Shown: piece by piece, positions 9,824 to 18,193 of the stretch
Layout: every line of letters begins with the position of its first letter
Numbering within the stretch: position 1 is the stretch's first letter
Source of the DNA: an uncultured marine group III euryarchaeote
Lineage (GTDB): Archaea; Thermoplasmatota; Poseidoniia; MGIII; CG-Epi1
Direction of reading: 5' to 3'
DNA: 54,869 bases
Assembly (NCBI GenBank): GCA_902531985.1
Contig: CACAGG010000003.1
Location: 1-54,869, forward strand
Translations under genes and position numbers: made by a program
Notes under the pieces: generated by a model
Database searches by the model: none
What the model saw: the letters and a program-made list of their open reading frames with translations, nothing else
Told to the model about the DNA's origin: nothing

Positions 9824-10012
9824 ATGCTCGAAGTAATGTGCATGGTTTGCAACGCTAAGCCTTTTGAGATAGAAATTCAGGAAGATAGTGAAGAAGTTCC
9901 TGATTTAAAGAAAGGAAATAAATATTGTTTGGATTGCTATAGTCCACTTCAAGAACAATTCAAATTGACATTAGAAGACGTAGCAGATATTTCTGCAGTT
10001 AGTAAAGACTAA
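9824..10012 (+). CDS. Small zinc-ribbon-like protein (2x CxxC)
   Basis: MLEVMCMVCNAKPF...KYCLDCYSPLQEQF; ATG 9824 chosen because the longer ORF (9761) overlaps the upstream CDS and a TATA-like ctttatgaaa lies about 25 nt upstream. Confidence 0.55.
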   Translation: MLEVMCMVCNAKPFEIEIQEDSEEVPDLKKGNKYCLDCYSPLQEQFKLTLEDVADISAVSKD

Positions 10013-10101
10013 AATTAGCGCAAAACACGTCGATTTTTCTCGAGCGCGCGCGTAGGACAGACAAAATAAAAGGTATATATGTCCCTAGACACTAAGACTC
10101 C

Positions 10102-10257
10102 GTGAGTAAGATTGAAGAAAAGTTAGCCGATAAGGCTGAGCCGATTTTAGGATTCAGGCCTTCTTCTAAAGTAAAGAGAGGACGAATTGGCATTATAATT
10201 AGCATAATTTGCTTGGTTTATGTAATAATTGAATTAATCAGATCAGGTATAATTTAA
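10102..10257 (+). CDS. 51-aa single-TM membrane protein (not in ORF track)
   Basis: GTG start; MSKIEEKLADKAEPILGFRPSSKVKRGRIGIIISIICLVYVIIELIRSGII*; TATA-like ggtatatatg 10071-10080 at leaderless spacing. Confidence 0.6.
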   Translation: MSKIEEKLADKAEPILGFRPSSKVKRGRIGIIISIICLVYVIIELIRSGII

Positions 10258-10270
10258 ATTTAACATAAAA

Positions 10271-10357
10271 TGGCGCCGAGGGCGAGATTTGAACTCGCGA
10301 GGGATTGCTCCCACGGGCTTTCCAGGCCCGCGCTATACCAGGCTAAGCGACCTCGGC
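10271..10357 (-). tRNA. tRNA-Ser (GGA), encoded CCA
   Basis: Reverse complement GCCGAGGTCGCTTAGCCTGGTATAGCGCGGGCCTGGAAAGCCCGTGGGAGCAATCCCTCGCGAGTTCAAATCTCGCCCTCGGCGCCA with long variable arm. Confidence 0.93.
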
Positions 10358-10453
10358 TGAGTTACTTCACACAGTAGGGGGGTTTTACAATTATTCGAAG
10401 GCATACGTTTATTACGAGACCTTTCGCCTGAATAGACAGCTATAGAGGTAATT

Positions 10454-10771
10454 TTGGACGAAGATGAATACGTGATGACAGAAGAGCAGCAAAGAATTCA
10501 TGATGAAAAAATGAAGAATTTGAAGATTAGAACTGCATCAGTAATTGAGATGTTAAAAGAAACATATTTTCCAGGTCATTCAACAACAGCTAAACGTGTC
10601 ATAGAGCGTCATTTAATTAGAGAATTTGGACTAAAGCCTCGCGAAGCAACTTATCACGGTGGTTTGATTATTGATGCTTTACATCAGAGAGGTATAATCG
10701 AACATGTTCCCGAAGATACAGCACGAAATGCTTTGTTTAGAGTTAATCTAAGAGTTTTGCAGAAAGCTTAG
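10454..10771 (+). CDS. Conserved-looking hypothetical, helical/winged-helix-like (105 aa, TTG start)
   Basis: Complete ORF; VIEMLKETYFPGHSTTAKRVIERHLIREFGLKPREATYHGGLIIDALHQRGIIE. Confidence 0.5.
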   Translation: MDEDEYVMTEEQQRIHDEKMKNLKIRTASVIEMLKETYFPGHSTTAKRVIERHLIREFGLKPREATYHGGLIIDALHQRGIIEHVPEDTARNALFRVNLRVLQKA

Positions 10772-11949
10772 ATCTCAGAAGATATTTTTTCAAGTATTTC
10801 TTTAGATAAGTCAAATTTATTTCCTTCTGTCCAATTAGTATTTTTCTTATCTATAATTGCTATTTTACTGCTCTTAGCTCCCATTGCCTCAGAATAATTA
10901 GCAATCACGCAGTCAGAATGTTTGAGAAGTTTTTTTGCCTTTTCAGTTAGTTCTTTTTCTTTAATATTAGAACCTAATTTGAAGGAATACAAAATTCCCT
11001 TGTGTTTCTTTCGAATACTATCTATTATTTTAGGAGCCTTTTTCATTTTGAGAGAAATAGGTTTTGAAGAATCTAATTTTCCTTTTGTTTTTGTCGGTAT
11101 AAAATCAGACAGAGCTGCAGGCATTATGACTGCATCATATTTTTTCATACTCTTAATCATATCTTTTAATTTTGCAAGGGTATCAAATCGTTTAGTCTCT
11201 ACCCATTCTCCAGGTTGGTGAATTGCATTACCTAACCATAATTCAACATTGGAACCCATTGCAAAGGCAGTTTCTGATAAGGCCGTAGCCATGAATCCGC
11301 TTGATTTATTAGTAACAACTCGCACGTCATCGATTGGTTCGCTACTTCCTCCCCCTATCACTAATATTTTTTTTCCAACTAAATTATTTGGTCCAGTAAC
11401 TTTGCAAACCTCAGCTACTATTCTTTCCTTAGAAGGTAACTTTGCTTTACCTTCTACCAGTATTGGTTCAATAACAGTACCTATTTTTTTAATATTCTGA
11501 AGGTTTTTTTGAACAATTGAAGATTTAGACATATTGCTGTCCATTGCTGGTGCAACAATCAGAGGTGTTTTTGCTCCAATACAAGTCAATGCAACTAACA
11601 TAGGAGGGTTATCTCCAATGCCATTGATCATCTTACCCAAACTAGTTGCGCAACACGGCGCTATGAGTAGTAAATCAGCTTCATGTCCTGCGATTACATG
11701 TTCAACTTGTCCAGTAATTTCTTTGATGATTGGTTTTCCACAAGCAAATTCAAGTGCTTTTTCACCTACTAATTCAAGAGCAGCTCGATTTGCAACAATT
11801 GTTACGTCTGCTCCATATCTCAGAAGTTCTCTTGCTATTCCAACAGTTTCTACGCATGAAACAGATCCAGTTACACCCAGCCAAATCTTCTTTCCTTTGA
11901 GATAATCCCCTTTAGGAGTTACATTGTTGGCCGGATGGTTTGGGTTCAT
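10768..11949 (-). CDS. coaBC: Bifunctional phosphopantothenoylcysteine decarboxylase / phosphopantothenate-cysteine ligase
   Basis: KIWLGVTGSVSCVETVGIARELLRYGADV, APAMDSNM, ILVIGGGSSEPIDDVRVVTNKSSG, MPAALSDFIP. Confidence 0.92.
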   Translation of the reverse strand: MNPNHPANNVTPKGDYLKGKKIWLGVTGSVSCVETVGIARELLRYGADVTIVANRAALELVGEKALEFACGKPIIKEITGQVEHVIAGHEADLLLIAPCCATSLGKMINGIGDNPPMLVALTCIGAKTPLIVAPAMDSNMSKSSIVQKNLQNIKKIGTVIEPILVEGKAKLPSKERIVAEVCKVTGPNNLVGKKILVIGGGSSEPIDDVRVVTNKSSGFMATALSETAFAMGSNVELWLGNAIHQPGEWVETKRFDTLAKLKDMIKSMKKYDAVIMPAALSDFIPTKTKGKLDSSKPISLKMKKAPKIIDSIRKKHKGILYSFKLGSNIKEKELTEKAKKLLKHSDCVIANYSEAMGAKSSKIAIIDKKNTNWTEGNKFDLSKEILEKISSEI

Positions 11950-11950
11950 A

Positions 11951-12853
11951 TCATTCCTTCAATTTAGTTATTGTCTTTTTGTATTTATCTAGTACTAATT
12001 CAGTTTGGGTTTCAATTTTCTGCCATCCCTTCTTTAGTGATCCCAATCTCAAATGGAATGCACTGGTAGGAGGTCCTCCGTCTGCAGCTCTACATCTTTC
12101 AATAAGTCCTAATGAAATTAGTCGATTCAAGTGCCTATATGCAGTAGGCCTAGTTGTTTCAATCCAAGCAGCGATTTCCTCGGCAGTCCATGCCCTATCA
12201 GGACGCTGAAAGAAGCATTCGTCTAAGATTTTGTATGGCATTGATTCGTGATACGGATAATGATGGTTTGATAGAAGTCCAATTCCTCTTCCAATTGCGC
12301 TTAAGTCGCTTTCGTAGCTTTCTTCTTCATCTCTCCTAATTTCTCTTAGCTCGATTTCAAAAGCTTCTTCTTTATCTAGCAAAATCATACCATCAGGTAC
12401 AACCTCTTTTGATTCCTTTAAAGTGTTATTCAAATTATTAATAATTTCACGGTATGTTTCAAGACATATTCGAGCTCTATTTTCAACACCAGACCAAGCT
12501 TTTTCTAGGTCATAATGCCATAATCTTACTTTTTTTGGATCTTCAGCTTTTCCAGGAAAGTCTTCAGTCAAAAAGCCTACTTCTCTTAACCATTGTAAAT
12601 GTCTGTAAACTCCTTGTAATGGAACTCCTAATTCTTTTGCAATTTCAGATGTTGTCCAAGATTTGTCGGGCTTTGGTATCAAACATTTTGTAAATAATAA
12701 AATTCCAGTTTTAGCTCTTTTTGTTTCTTTGGCTTTTGGTCCATCAGTTCCTAAGAACCCAATTGCTTGTAAGAAATCTGAAACTAATAGTTCCTTAGAA
12801 GACCCGTAAGATTCATTCAAATTTCGTATTCTTAGTTTAAACATTATTCCCAC
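11951..12853 (-). CDS. Putative transcriptional regulator with two winged-helix units
   Basis: Two internal HTH copies: PDKSWTTSEIAKELGVPLQGVYRHLQWLREVGFLTED and PDRAWTAEEIAAWIETTRPTAYRHLNRLISLGLIERC. Confidence 0.7.
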   Translation of the reverse strand: MGIMFKLRIRNLNESYGSSKELLVSDFLQAIGFLGTDGPKAKETKRAKTGILLFTKCLIPKPDKSWTTSEIAKELGVPLQGVYRHLQWLREVGFLTEDFPGKAEDPKKVRLWHYDLEKAWSGVENRARICLETYREIINNLNNTLKESKEVVPDGMILLDKEEAFEIELREIRRDEEESYESDLSAIGRGIGLLSNHHYPYHESMPYKILDECFFQRPDRAWTAEEIAAWIETTRPTAYRHLNRLISLGLIERCRAADGGPPTSAFHLRLGSLKKGWQKIETQTELVLDKYKKTITKLKE

Positions 12854-14712
12854 TCTTTAGCATCTAATTTTTCTAAAATTTTAGCTTTAAATTTCCTAGC
12901 TTTTTGATTTCCAGGATTAATGGCAAGTAGCTTGTGTATGTCTCCCATAGCATCTCCTAATTTCTTTGATTCAAAATGAGCCTCAGCTCTTTCCCACAAA
13001 GCAATTTCATCCTCAGAATCAATTTCTAATATTCTAGATAGAGCCATAATCAAAAGTTCAGCTTTGTCTTGAGCTTTGTAAACTTTAGTTAATTTTCTCC
13101 ATCCGCGTTTTAAATCAGGTCTGATGTTAACAGCTCTTGAGTATCCTTTTGAATCTGCTCTTTCATAATCACCTAGGCCGAAATAAATGTCTCCTCTGAC
13201 CATGTAAGGCCTGTAGTCTTCTTTTAGAATTGCAATTGATTTTTCAACAGATTTTAATGCATCTTTAATTTTCCCTAATTTAGATTGAGATCTTCCTAAT
13301 CCGAGATGTGCTAATCCATGATTGCATTCTAATTCTAAAGCAATTAGATAACTTTCTTCGGCTTCATCTAATTTTTCGAGTCTTTCCTTGGTCTGAGCTA
13401 ACCTTAGCCATGCACTTCCATGTGTGTATTCTATCTCTGTAGCGTTTTGGAAGCATATTTCAGCTTCAATCCATTGTTTTAATTTCCGATGTAAATTGCC
13501 TTTTTCAAACCATATTTCTTCATTTTTCTCTTCAATTTCAAGAGCCATTGAGTAGTAGGTGATTGATCGATCGTATTCTCTGTGACCAGTCAATGCTCTT
13601 GCTTTGCTTAGCCACATTCTTGCATCATGCATCAAAACACCGTCGCGCTGAGCTCGACTCATTAATCGATTTGAAACGTCTAAGGATTTGCTAGGATATC
13701 CGGTTTCTAAGAACTCACTTGCTTCATTAAGCATACTTTCTCTTGCTTCTCTGTCAGTCCTTCGAAGGATAAACAATAATCCAGACCCAGTCATTGGCAG
13801 CCCACCTCCTAAGAATCCTCCAGAAGCCAGATTTGGTTCAATTAACCATCCAATTCCTGCCAATCCAGAAATGTAACAACCTATTACGAAACCAGCCAAT
13901 TGGTATCTTCTATGATGCAGCCCCGCTAATCCAAGTCCCAAGAATAATAGCGGTATCAATAGGAGCCAAACAGACTCTTCAATCCATTCAAAGGCAGACA
14001 TAAGGAGAACAATTGTAAGTATTAGAGATCCTCCAAAAGAGATGGCTAAAGCATAGCCAATCAATGTACGCTGTAATAATCCTAATCCATAGATTAGCAT
14101 TACAACTCCTAAACTACCTGCAAAGACTGCAACAGCAGTTATAGCCCTTAAAGAATCTACATTTACAGGATTACAATTTTCTTCTCTAAATTCGATGAGG
14201 CAAGGATTTTGGCTCAATTCATAAAACATTACAAAAACAGTTAGTAAAACACTTCCAGCAGATAATATAAATCCAGAAATGCGTACATCTTTGTTCTGAT
14301 TTATTTCAATATTATAAACATTATATGAGATTAGAACTCCCAATGCACAGCCTAATAGCAGAACAAATGATAAAACAGTTCCAAAATATTCTAAGTAAGT
14401 GTAATTCGTGACATTCCATACGATGAAATTAATAATACTAATTAAGAAAACAACTAACGTTCCAATTACAACATTTCTACTTTTACCATCTAAATATTTG
14501 ATAAGAGCATTGATATTTCTTACGAAGAAAGGATCCTCTTCCTCCTCTTCTTCTTCAGGACTCAACTTTTTAGAATAATCTATCGGCAATTGAGGCTTAC
14601 TATCTTCATCTTCAAATTCAATATTTTCAGCATTTTCAATAATCTCATCAATGATTTCTTCAACGATCTCTTCGTCGTTATTTTCTTCAGCTAATTTGCT
14701 CTCTTCAGTCAT
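12844..14712 (-). CDS. Multi-TM protein with C-terminal TPR repeats
   Basis: Hydrophobic middle region then TPR units (YDRSITYYSMALEIEEKNEEIWFEKGNLHRKL; WIEAEICFQNATEIEYTHGSAWLRLAQTKERL). ATG 14712 preferred over 14748. Confidence 0.75.
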   Translation of the reverse strand: MTEESKLAEENNDEEIVEEIIDEIIENAENIEFEDEDSKPQLPIDYSKKLSPEEEEEEEDPFFVRNINALIKYLDGKSRNVVIGTLVVFLISIINFIVWNVTNYTYLEYFGTVLSFVLLLGCALGVLISYNVYNIEINQNKDVRISGFILSAGSVLLTVFVMFYELSQNPCLIEFREENCNPVNVDSLRAITAVAVFAGSLGVVMLIYGLGLLQRTLIGYALAISFGGSLILTIVLLMSAFEWIEESVWLLLIPLLFLGLGLAGLHHRRYQLAGFVIGCYISGLAGIGWLIEPNLASGGFLGGGLPMTGSGLLFILRRTDREARESMLNEASEFLETGYPSKSLDVSNRLMSRAQRDGVLMHDARMWLSKARALTGHREYDRSITYYSMALEIEEKNEEIWFEKGNLHRKLKQWIEAEICFQNATEIEYTHGSAWLRLAQTKERLEKLDEAEESYLIALELECNHGLAHLGLGRSQSKLGKIKDALKSVEKSIAILKEDYRPYMVRGDIYFGLGDYERADSKGYSRAVNIRPDLKRGWRKLTKVYKAQDKAELLIMALSRILEIDSEDEIALWERAEAHFESKKLGDAMGDIHKLLAINPGNQKARKFKAKILEKLDAKEWE

Positions 14713-14773
14713 GCTACCTTGTAAAGATATAATGGTAATATAATGCAAGTATTAAAACTGATTGCTTGCCGAT

Positions 14774-15481
14774 TTAGTGACAGCCGCAGCCGCCACCGCC
14801 ATTCTGTTGGGCTGGACTTGCCGAGGTACTACAGCTACCGCCGCTACCTCCACTACTGCAACCACAGCCGCCTCCAGTATTCTGTTGAGGAAGTGGTTGA
14901 GTATAGTAGGGATTCACTCCTTCTGAGTGATTTGTTAAATCTACAATTTCATTTATTTCATCTATTTTTGCAACAATATAGGATTCAACTCCTTGCTTCA
15001 ATGTTACACTAGATGCACTACATCCTTGGCAACCTCCACCCATTGTTACGTATGCTTTTCCATCTTTTACATTGTGAAGAGTAATTATCCCTCCATGAGA
15101 TGCAATGCTAGGATTAACATCATTTCTGATTAATTCGTTAACTTGATCAAACAAGACGCTATTTCCTGCACTCATAACCTCTTCAGTTACTGCAGGTTCA
15201 CCGCTCTTAATTTGGTCTCTAATTACCCCGCCGATTTCTTTTCCGACAGCAGGCCAACTTTCGATATTATCTCCAGTTAGAGTAACTACTTGTCCGGAAA
15301 TATTGACTTCAGCAATATATGGTAAATCTAAAAGATTCTTAGCTAAAGGAGCATTTTCAGTGTCAGATTCTAAGTTAAAAGATACTGATGCCCTTGAAAG
15401 AACTTCACTATCAAGCACAAATCTGCATTTCTGTGGATCTGCAGTTGGCTCTCCTCGGATTCTAATCTCCTGTGCTAACAT
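14774..15481 (-). CDS. Nfu/NifU-like Fe-S scaffold with Gly/Cys-rich tail
   Basis: IASHGGIITLHNVKDGKAYVTMGGGCQGCSASSVTLKQGVESYI (NifU C-terminal CxxC domain); tail TGGGCGCSSGGSGGSCSTSASPAQQNGGGGCGCH. Confidence 0.85.
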   Translation of the reverse strand: MLAQEIRIRGEPTADPQKCRFVLDSEVLSRASVSFNLESDTENAPLAKNLLDLPYIAEVNISGQVVTLTGDNIESWPAVGKEIGGVIRDQIKSGEPAVTEEVMSAGNSVLFDQVNELIRNDVNPSIASHGGIITLHNVKDGKAYVTMGGGCQGCSASSVTLKQGVESYIVAKIDEINEIVDLTNHSEGVNPYYTQPLPQQNTGGGCGCSSGGSGGSCSTSASPAQQNGGGGCGCH

Positions 15482-15520
15482 ATATGTTTAAAATTGAAAT
15501 AGATTAATAAGATTTGCCCT

Positions 15521-16894
15521 CTAAACTTCGAAGGAGGCTTTCTCAACAGCTTCTTCACCCATTTTACGTAAAAATGAGAAGGTGTATATTCCGGCACCAG
15601 CCCCCGGACTTGGGTCATCAAAGGAGAATCTAACTCCATATCTGCCAACAGGTGCAGATTCCAAAATTTTCACATTTGCAGGCACGTCTTCTTCTTTAAT
15701 CAATTTTTCTCCAGTTACTTCATCGACACAATGCGCACAAGGACACATATACCTTACATTAAACGCTGAAATTATGTGTTCCACATTATCTTGCCATTTG
15801 ATCACTAAAGTTTGTCCATCGTTGGTAATATTCATTTCCTGAGGGGCAAAAGGAGATAGTTCTTCGTTAGTAACTACAACCATTGCTTCTACAGCGATCA
15901 AAGAGGCGATACTTTGGATATTTTCATCTGTAACAAATTTACCTTCATCCATTGCTTCTCTTAATTCTTGTTTAATTGATATTTTACCAAGTAACGGTAA
16001 ATCAAATTCTTCTGCAGCTGAAGTTCCTCCACCTTCACCAAAAATATGGAAAACTTCGTCAGATCCAGGTGGAGTAAAACCAGCCATGTTCTCTATAATT
16101 CCTAGAATTGGAATTTTGACCTGCTGGAACATTCTTAATCCTTTTTCAGCTATTGTATGCGCAACTTCCTGAGGAGTTGTTACAATTACGGCACCAGTTA
16201 AAGGAACAGACTGCGACAATGTCAGTTGAATATCTCCCGTACCTGGTGGCATATCTACGAATAAATAATCTAAGTCTCCCCAGTCAACAGCTCCTAAGAA
16301 TTGTTGTACAAGTTGTGAAGCAATTGGCCCCCTCCAGACCACTGGCGTATCTTTGTTAGCAAGGAATCCCATTGACATGATTTTCATACCATGAGCTTCT
16401 ACAGGTTCCAAAACACCTTCATTTGCACCACTTAGCTGATGATCACCTAAACCAACCATGTTAGGAATACTTGGTCCATAAACATCAACATCTAGAATTC
16501 CAACTTTTGCTCCGGCGTTTGCAAATGCTTCAGCAATACAAACAGTTACGGTAGATTTTCCAACACCACCTTTTCCAGATGCAATTGCAATAATGTTCTT
16601 TACACCTCTCAAAGAATTTGGAGTATTGGGTGCATTTAGTGAAGGTAATTTTTGAACTTGCCAATCTTTTTTTATCTCTATTTCACCGATATTTGCTACA
16701 TCTTTTAGTGCATCACGACATTTCTGGGCAAGTTCGTCATGGTTTGGCATAAGAGGTGCAGGTAATCTAAGTGAGAATCGTAGCGTATCATTCCCAATTG
16801 TCATTCCTTTAACATAGCCCAAGGTAATGATGTCTTTTTTGAAATAAGAATCTTTTACCGTGGCTAATGCATCAGTTACTTCTTTTGCATCCAT
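15521..16894 (-). CDS. Mrp/NBP35-family P-loop ATPase with N-terminal DUF59-like and C-terminal DUF971-like domains
   Basis: IAIASGKGGVGKSTVTV, DVDVYGPSIPNM, FVDMPPGTGD; C-term TLVIKWQDNVEHIISAFNVRYMCPCAHCVDEVTGE. Confidence 0.9.
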   Translation of the reverse strand: MDAKEVTDALATVKDSYFKKDIITLGYVKGMTIGNDTLRFSLRLPAPLMPNHDELAQKCRDALKDVANIGEIEIKKDWQVQKLPSLNAPNTPNSLRGVKNIIAIASGKGGVGKSTVTVCIAEAFANAGAKVGILDVDVYGPSIPNMVGLGDHQLSGANEGVLEPVEAHGMKIMSMGFLANKDTPVVWRGPIASQLVQQFLGAVDWGDLDYLFVDMPPGTGDIQLTLSQSVPLTGAVIVTTPQEVAHTIAEKGLRMFQQVKIPILGIIENMAGFTPPGSDEVFHIFGEGGGTSAAEEFDLPLLGKISIKQELREAMDEGKFVTDENIQSIASLIAVEAMVVVTNEELSPFAPQEMNITNDGQTLVIKWQDNVEHIISAFNVRYMCPCAHCVDEVTGEKLIKEEDVPANVKILESAPVGRYGVRFSFDDPSPGAGAGIYTFSFLRKMGEEAVEKASFEV

Positions 16895-16943
16895 GTTTCG
16901 ATATTCAACTAGTGTGTCTATATGGAAGTTATCTTGAAAAAAA

Positions 16944-17062
16944 GTTGACGGCGTACTCGAGTTTCCGTGGGCTCGCGCACCACAGTACCATCGAATACGC
17001 GGGTGGGCTTAACTTCCGTGTTCGGAAAGGGAACGGGTGATCACCACCGCTATGGCCGTCAG
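16944..17062 (-). rRNA. 5S rRNA (stand-alone)
   Basis: Reverse complement contains TGACGGCCATAGCGGTGGTGATCACCCGTTCCCTTTCCGAACACGGAAGTTAAGCCCACC...GCCGTCA; TATA-like element on the minus strand just upstream (tataatatacag region, about 17080-17095). Confidence 0.93.
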
Positions 17063-17165
17063 ACGATTTGCGATTTAGAGGCTGTATATATTATTTGACT
17101 TTAATCAGCCTTAGTTGTTGGGTTGTAGCCACACTATCGCACCGTAATAGAAAAATTAATTGATT

Positions 17166-18071
17166 CTATTTTTTAGCTTCAGCAGCAGCTTTTCTTGATT
17201 CTTTGATTTTCTCAGATGCTTTGCGTCTTGCTTCTCTTTCTATGCGCCTGGATTGTACTCTTTCAGTTATCAGTTTCATGTACATTGCATCGTGTTCCAT
17301 CAATGGTGAATCAGAAATTACGATTACATTGTAATCGTTTTCTAATATTGCTTCTGCTAAATATTCAAACTTAATTTCGCCTTTCTTTATTGGAGAGTAA
17401 TGTCTTTCATTTCCTTCGACATCGAACTCTACTCCTGAGAAATGCATGTAATATTTATCTAATCCCAAAGTTGCTTCAAGATAACTAAATACTCTCTTGA
17501 AACTGTCGCGATCGTTTAGCCAGCGTGCACCTCTAGCGTGAAGGTGAGGCCAATTTATTATCGGAATAACTCCTCTAACTCGGTGACAAAGTTCAGTCAC
17601 TTCCCTTATACTTCCGAATAAGTCAGGTTTACCTGATAATTCGATTCCAAGTTGAGCACTGTAATTATTCTCTAAGAAGTGATTTCTTATTTCTCTGAAA
17701 ACAGGGACTAATCTTTCGATTGCTTCTCTGGATGAAATTCCATGATATGGTCCGATGTGAGTAATGATAGTTCTTGCACCAAGTTTGTTTCCAACTTCTC
17801 CTGCGAATTCTAAGAATTTTCTTGATTTATTTCGCATATATCCATTACCTAAGAAATCCATGTAGTATGGGGCATGAATTGCCATGTGAATATCTAATGA
17901 TTGAGCTATTCCACCTAATTCTTCAAAGTCATCTATCTCATCGACATATTTTCCTCTAACGAGTTGTATTTCCATACAGTGTAAACCTAAGGCGTGAATG
18001 TCTTCAATCCCATCCCTAATAGTTCTTCCTTTGCAGGAAAGAGGAATTCCTGCTGGCCCAAAACGTATCAT
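17166..18071 (-). CDS. AP endonuclease family 2 / deoxyribonuclease IV-like TIM barrel
   Basis: MIRFGPAGIPLSCKGRTIRDGIEDIHALGLHCMEIQ... HAPYYMDFLGN, THIGPYHG, GIELSGK, INWPHLHARGA; xylose-isomerase-like TIM barrel. Confidence 0.75.
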   Translation of the reverse strand: MIRFGPAGIPLSCKGRTIRDGIEDIHALGLHCMEIQLVRGKYVDEIDDFEELGGIAQSLDIHMAIHAPYYMDFLGNGYMRNKSRKFLEFAGEVGNKLGARTIITHIGPYHGISSREAIERLVPVFREIRNHFLENNYSAQLGIELSGKPDLFGSIREVTELCHRVRGVIPIINWPHLHARGARWLNDRDSFKRVFSYLEATLGLDKYYMHFSGVEFDVEGNERHYSPIKKGEIKFEYLAEAILENDYNVIVISDSPLMEHDAMYMKLITERVQSRRIEREARRKASEKIKESRKAAAEAKK

Positions 18072-18193
18072 CGTTCACCGCGGATTGAATGGTCCTATAA
18101 TTACTATTGGTCACTTTTAGCCTATTTTGTGCTAATTTTTGAATCTGGATAGTAGTTTTGTAAGTTTTTAATCCTCCCCCTTCTCGCAGTATT

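Noticed and set aside
11534-11905. 123-aa plus-strand ORF antisense to coaBC
   Set aside because: Shadow of a clear coaBC coding sequence.
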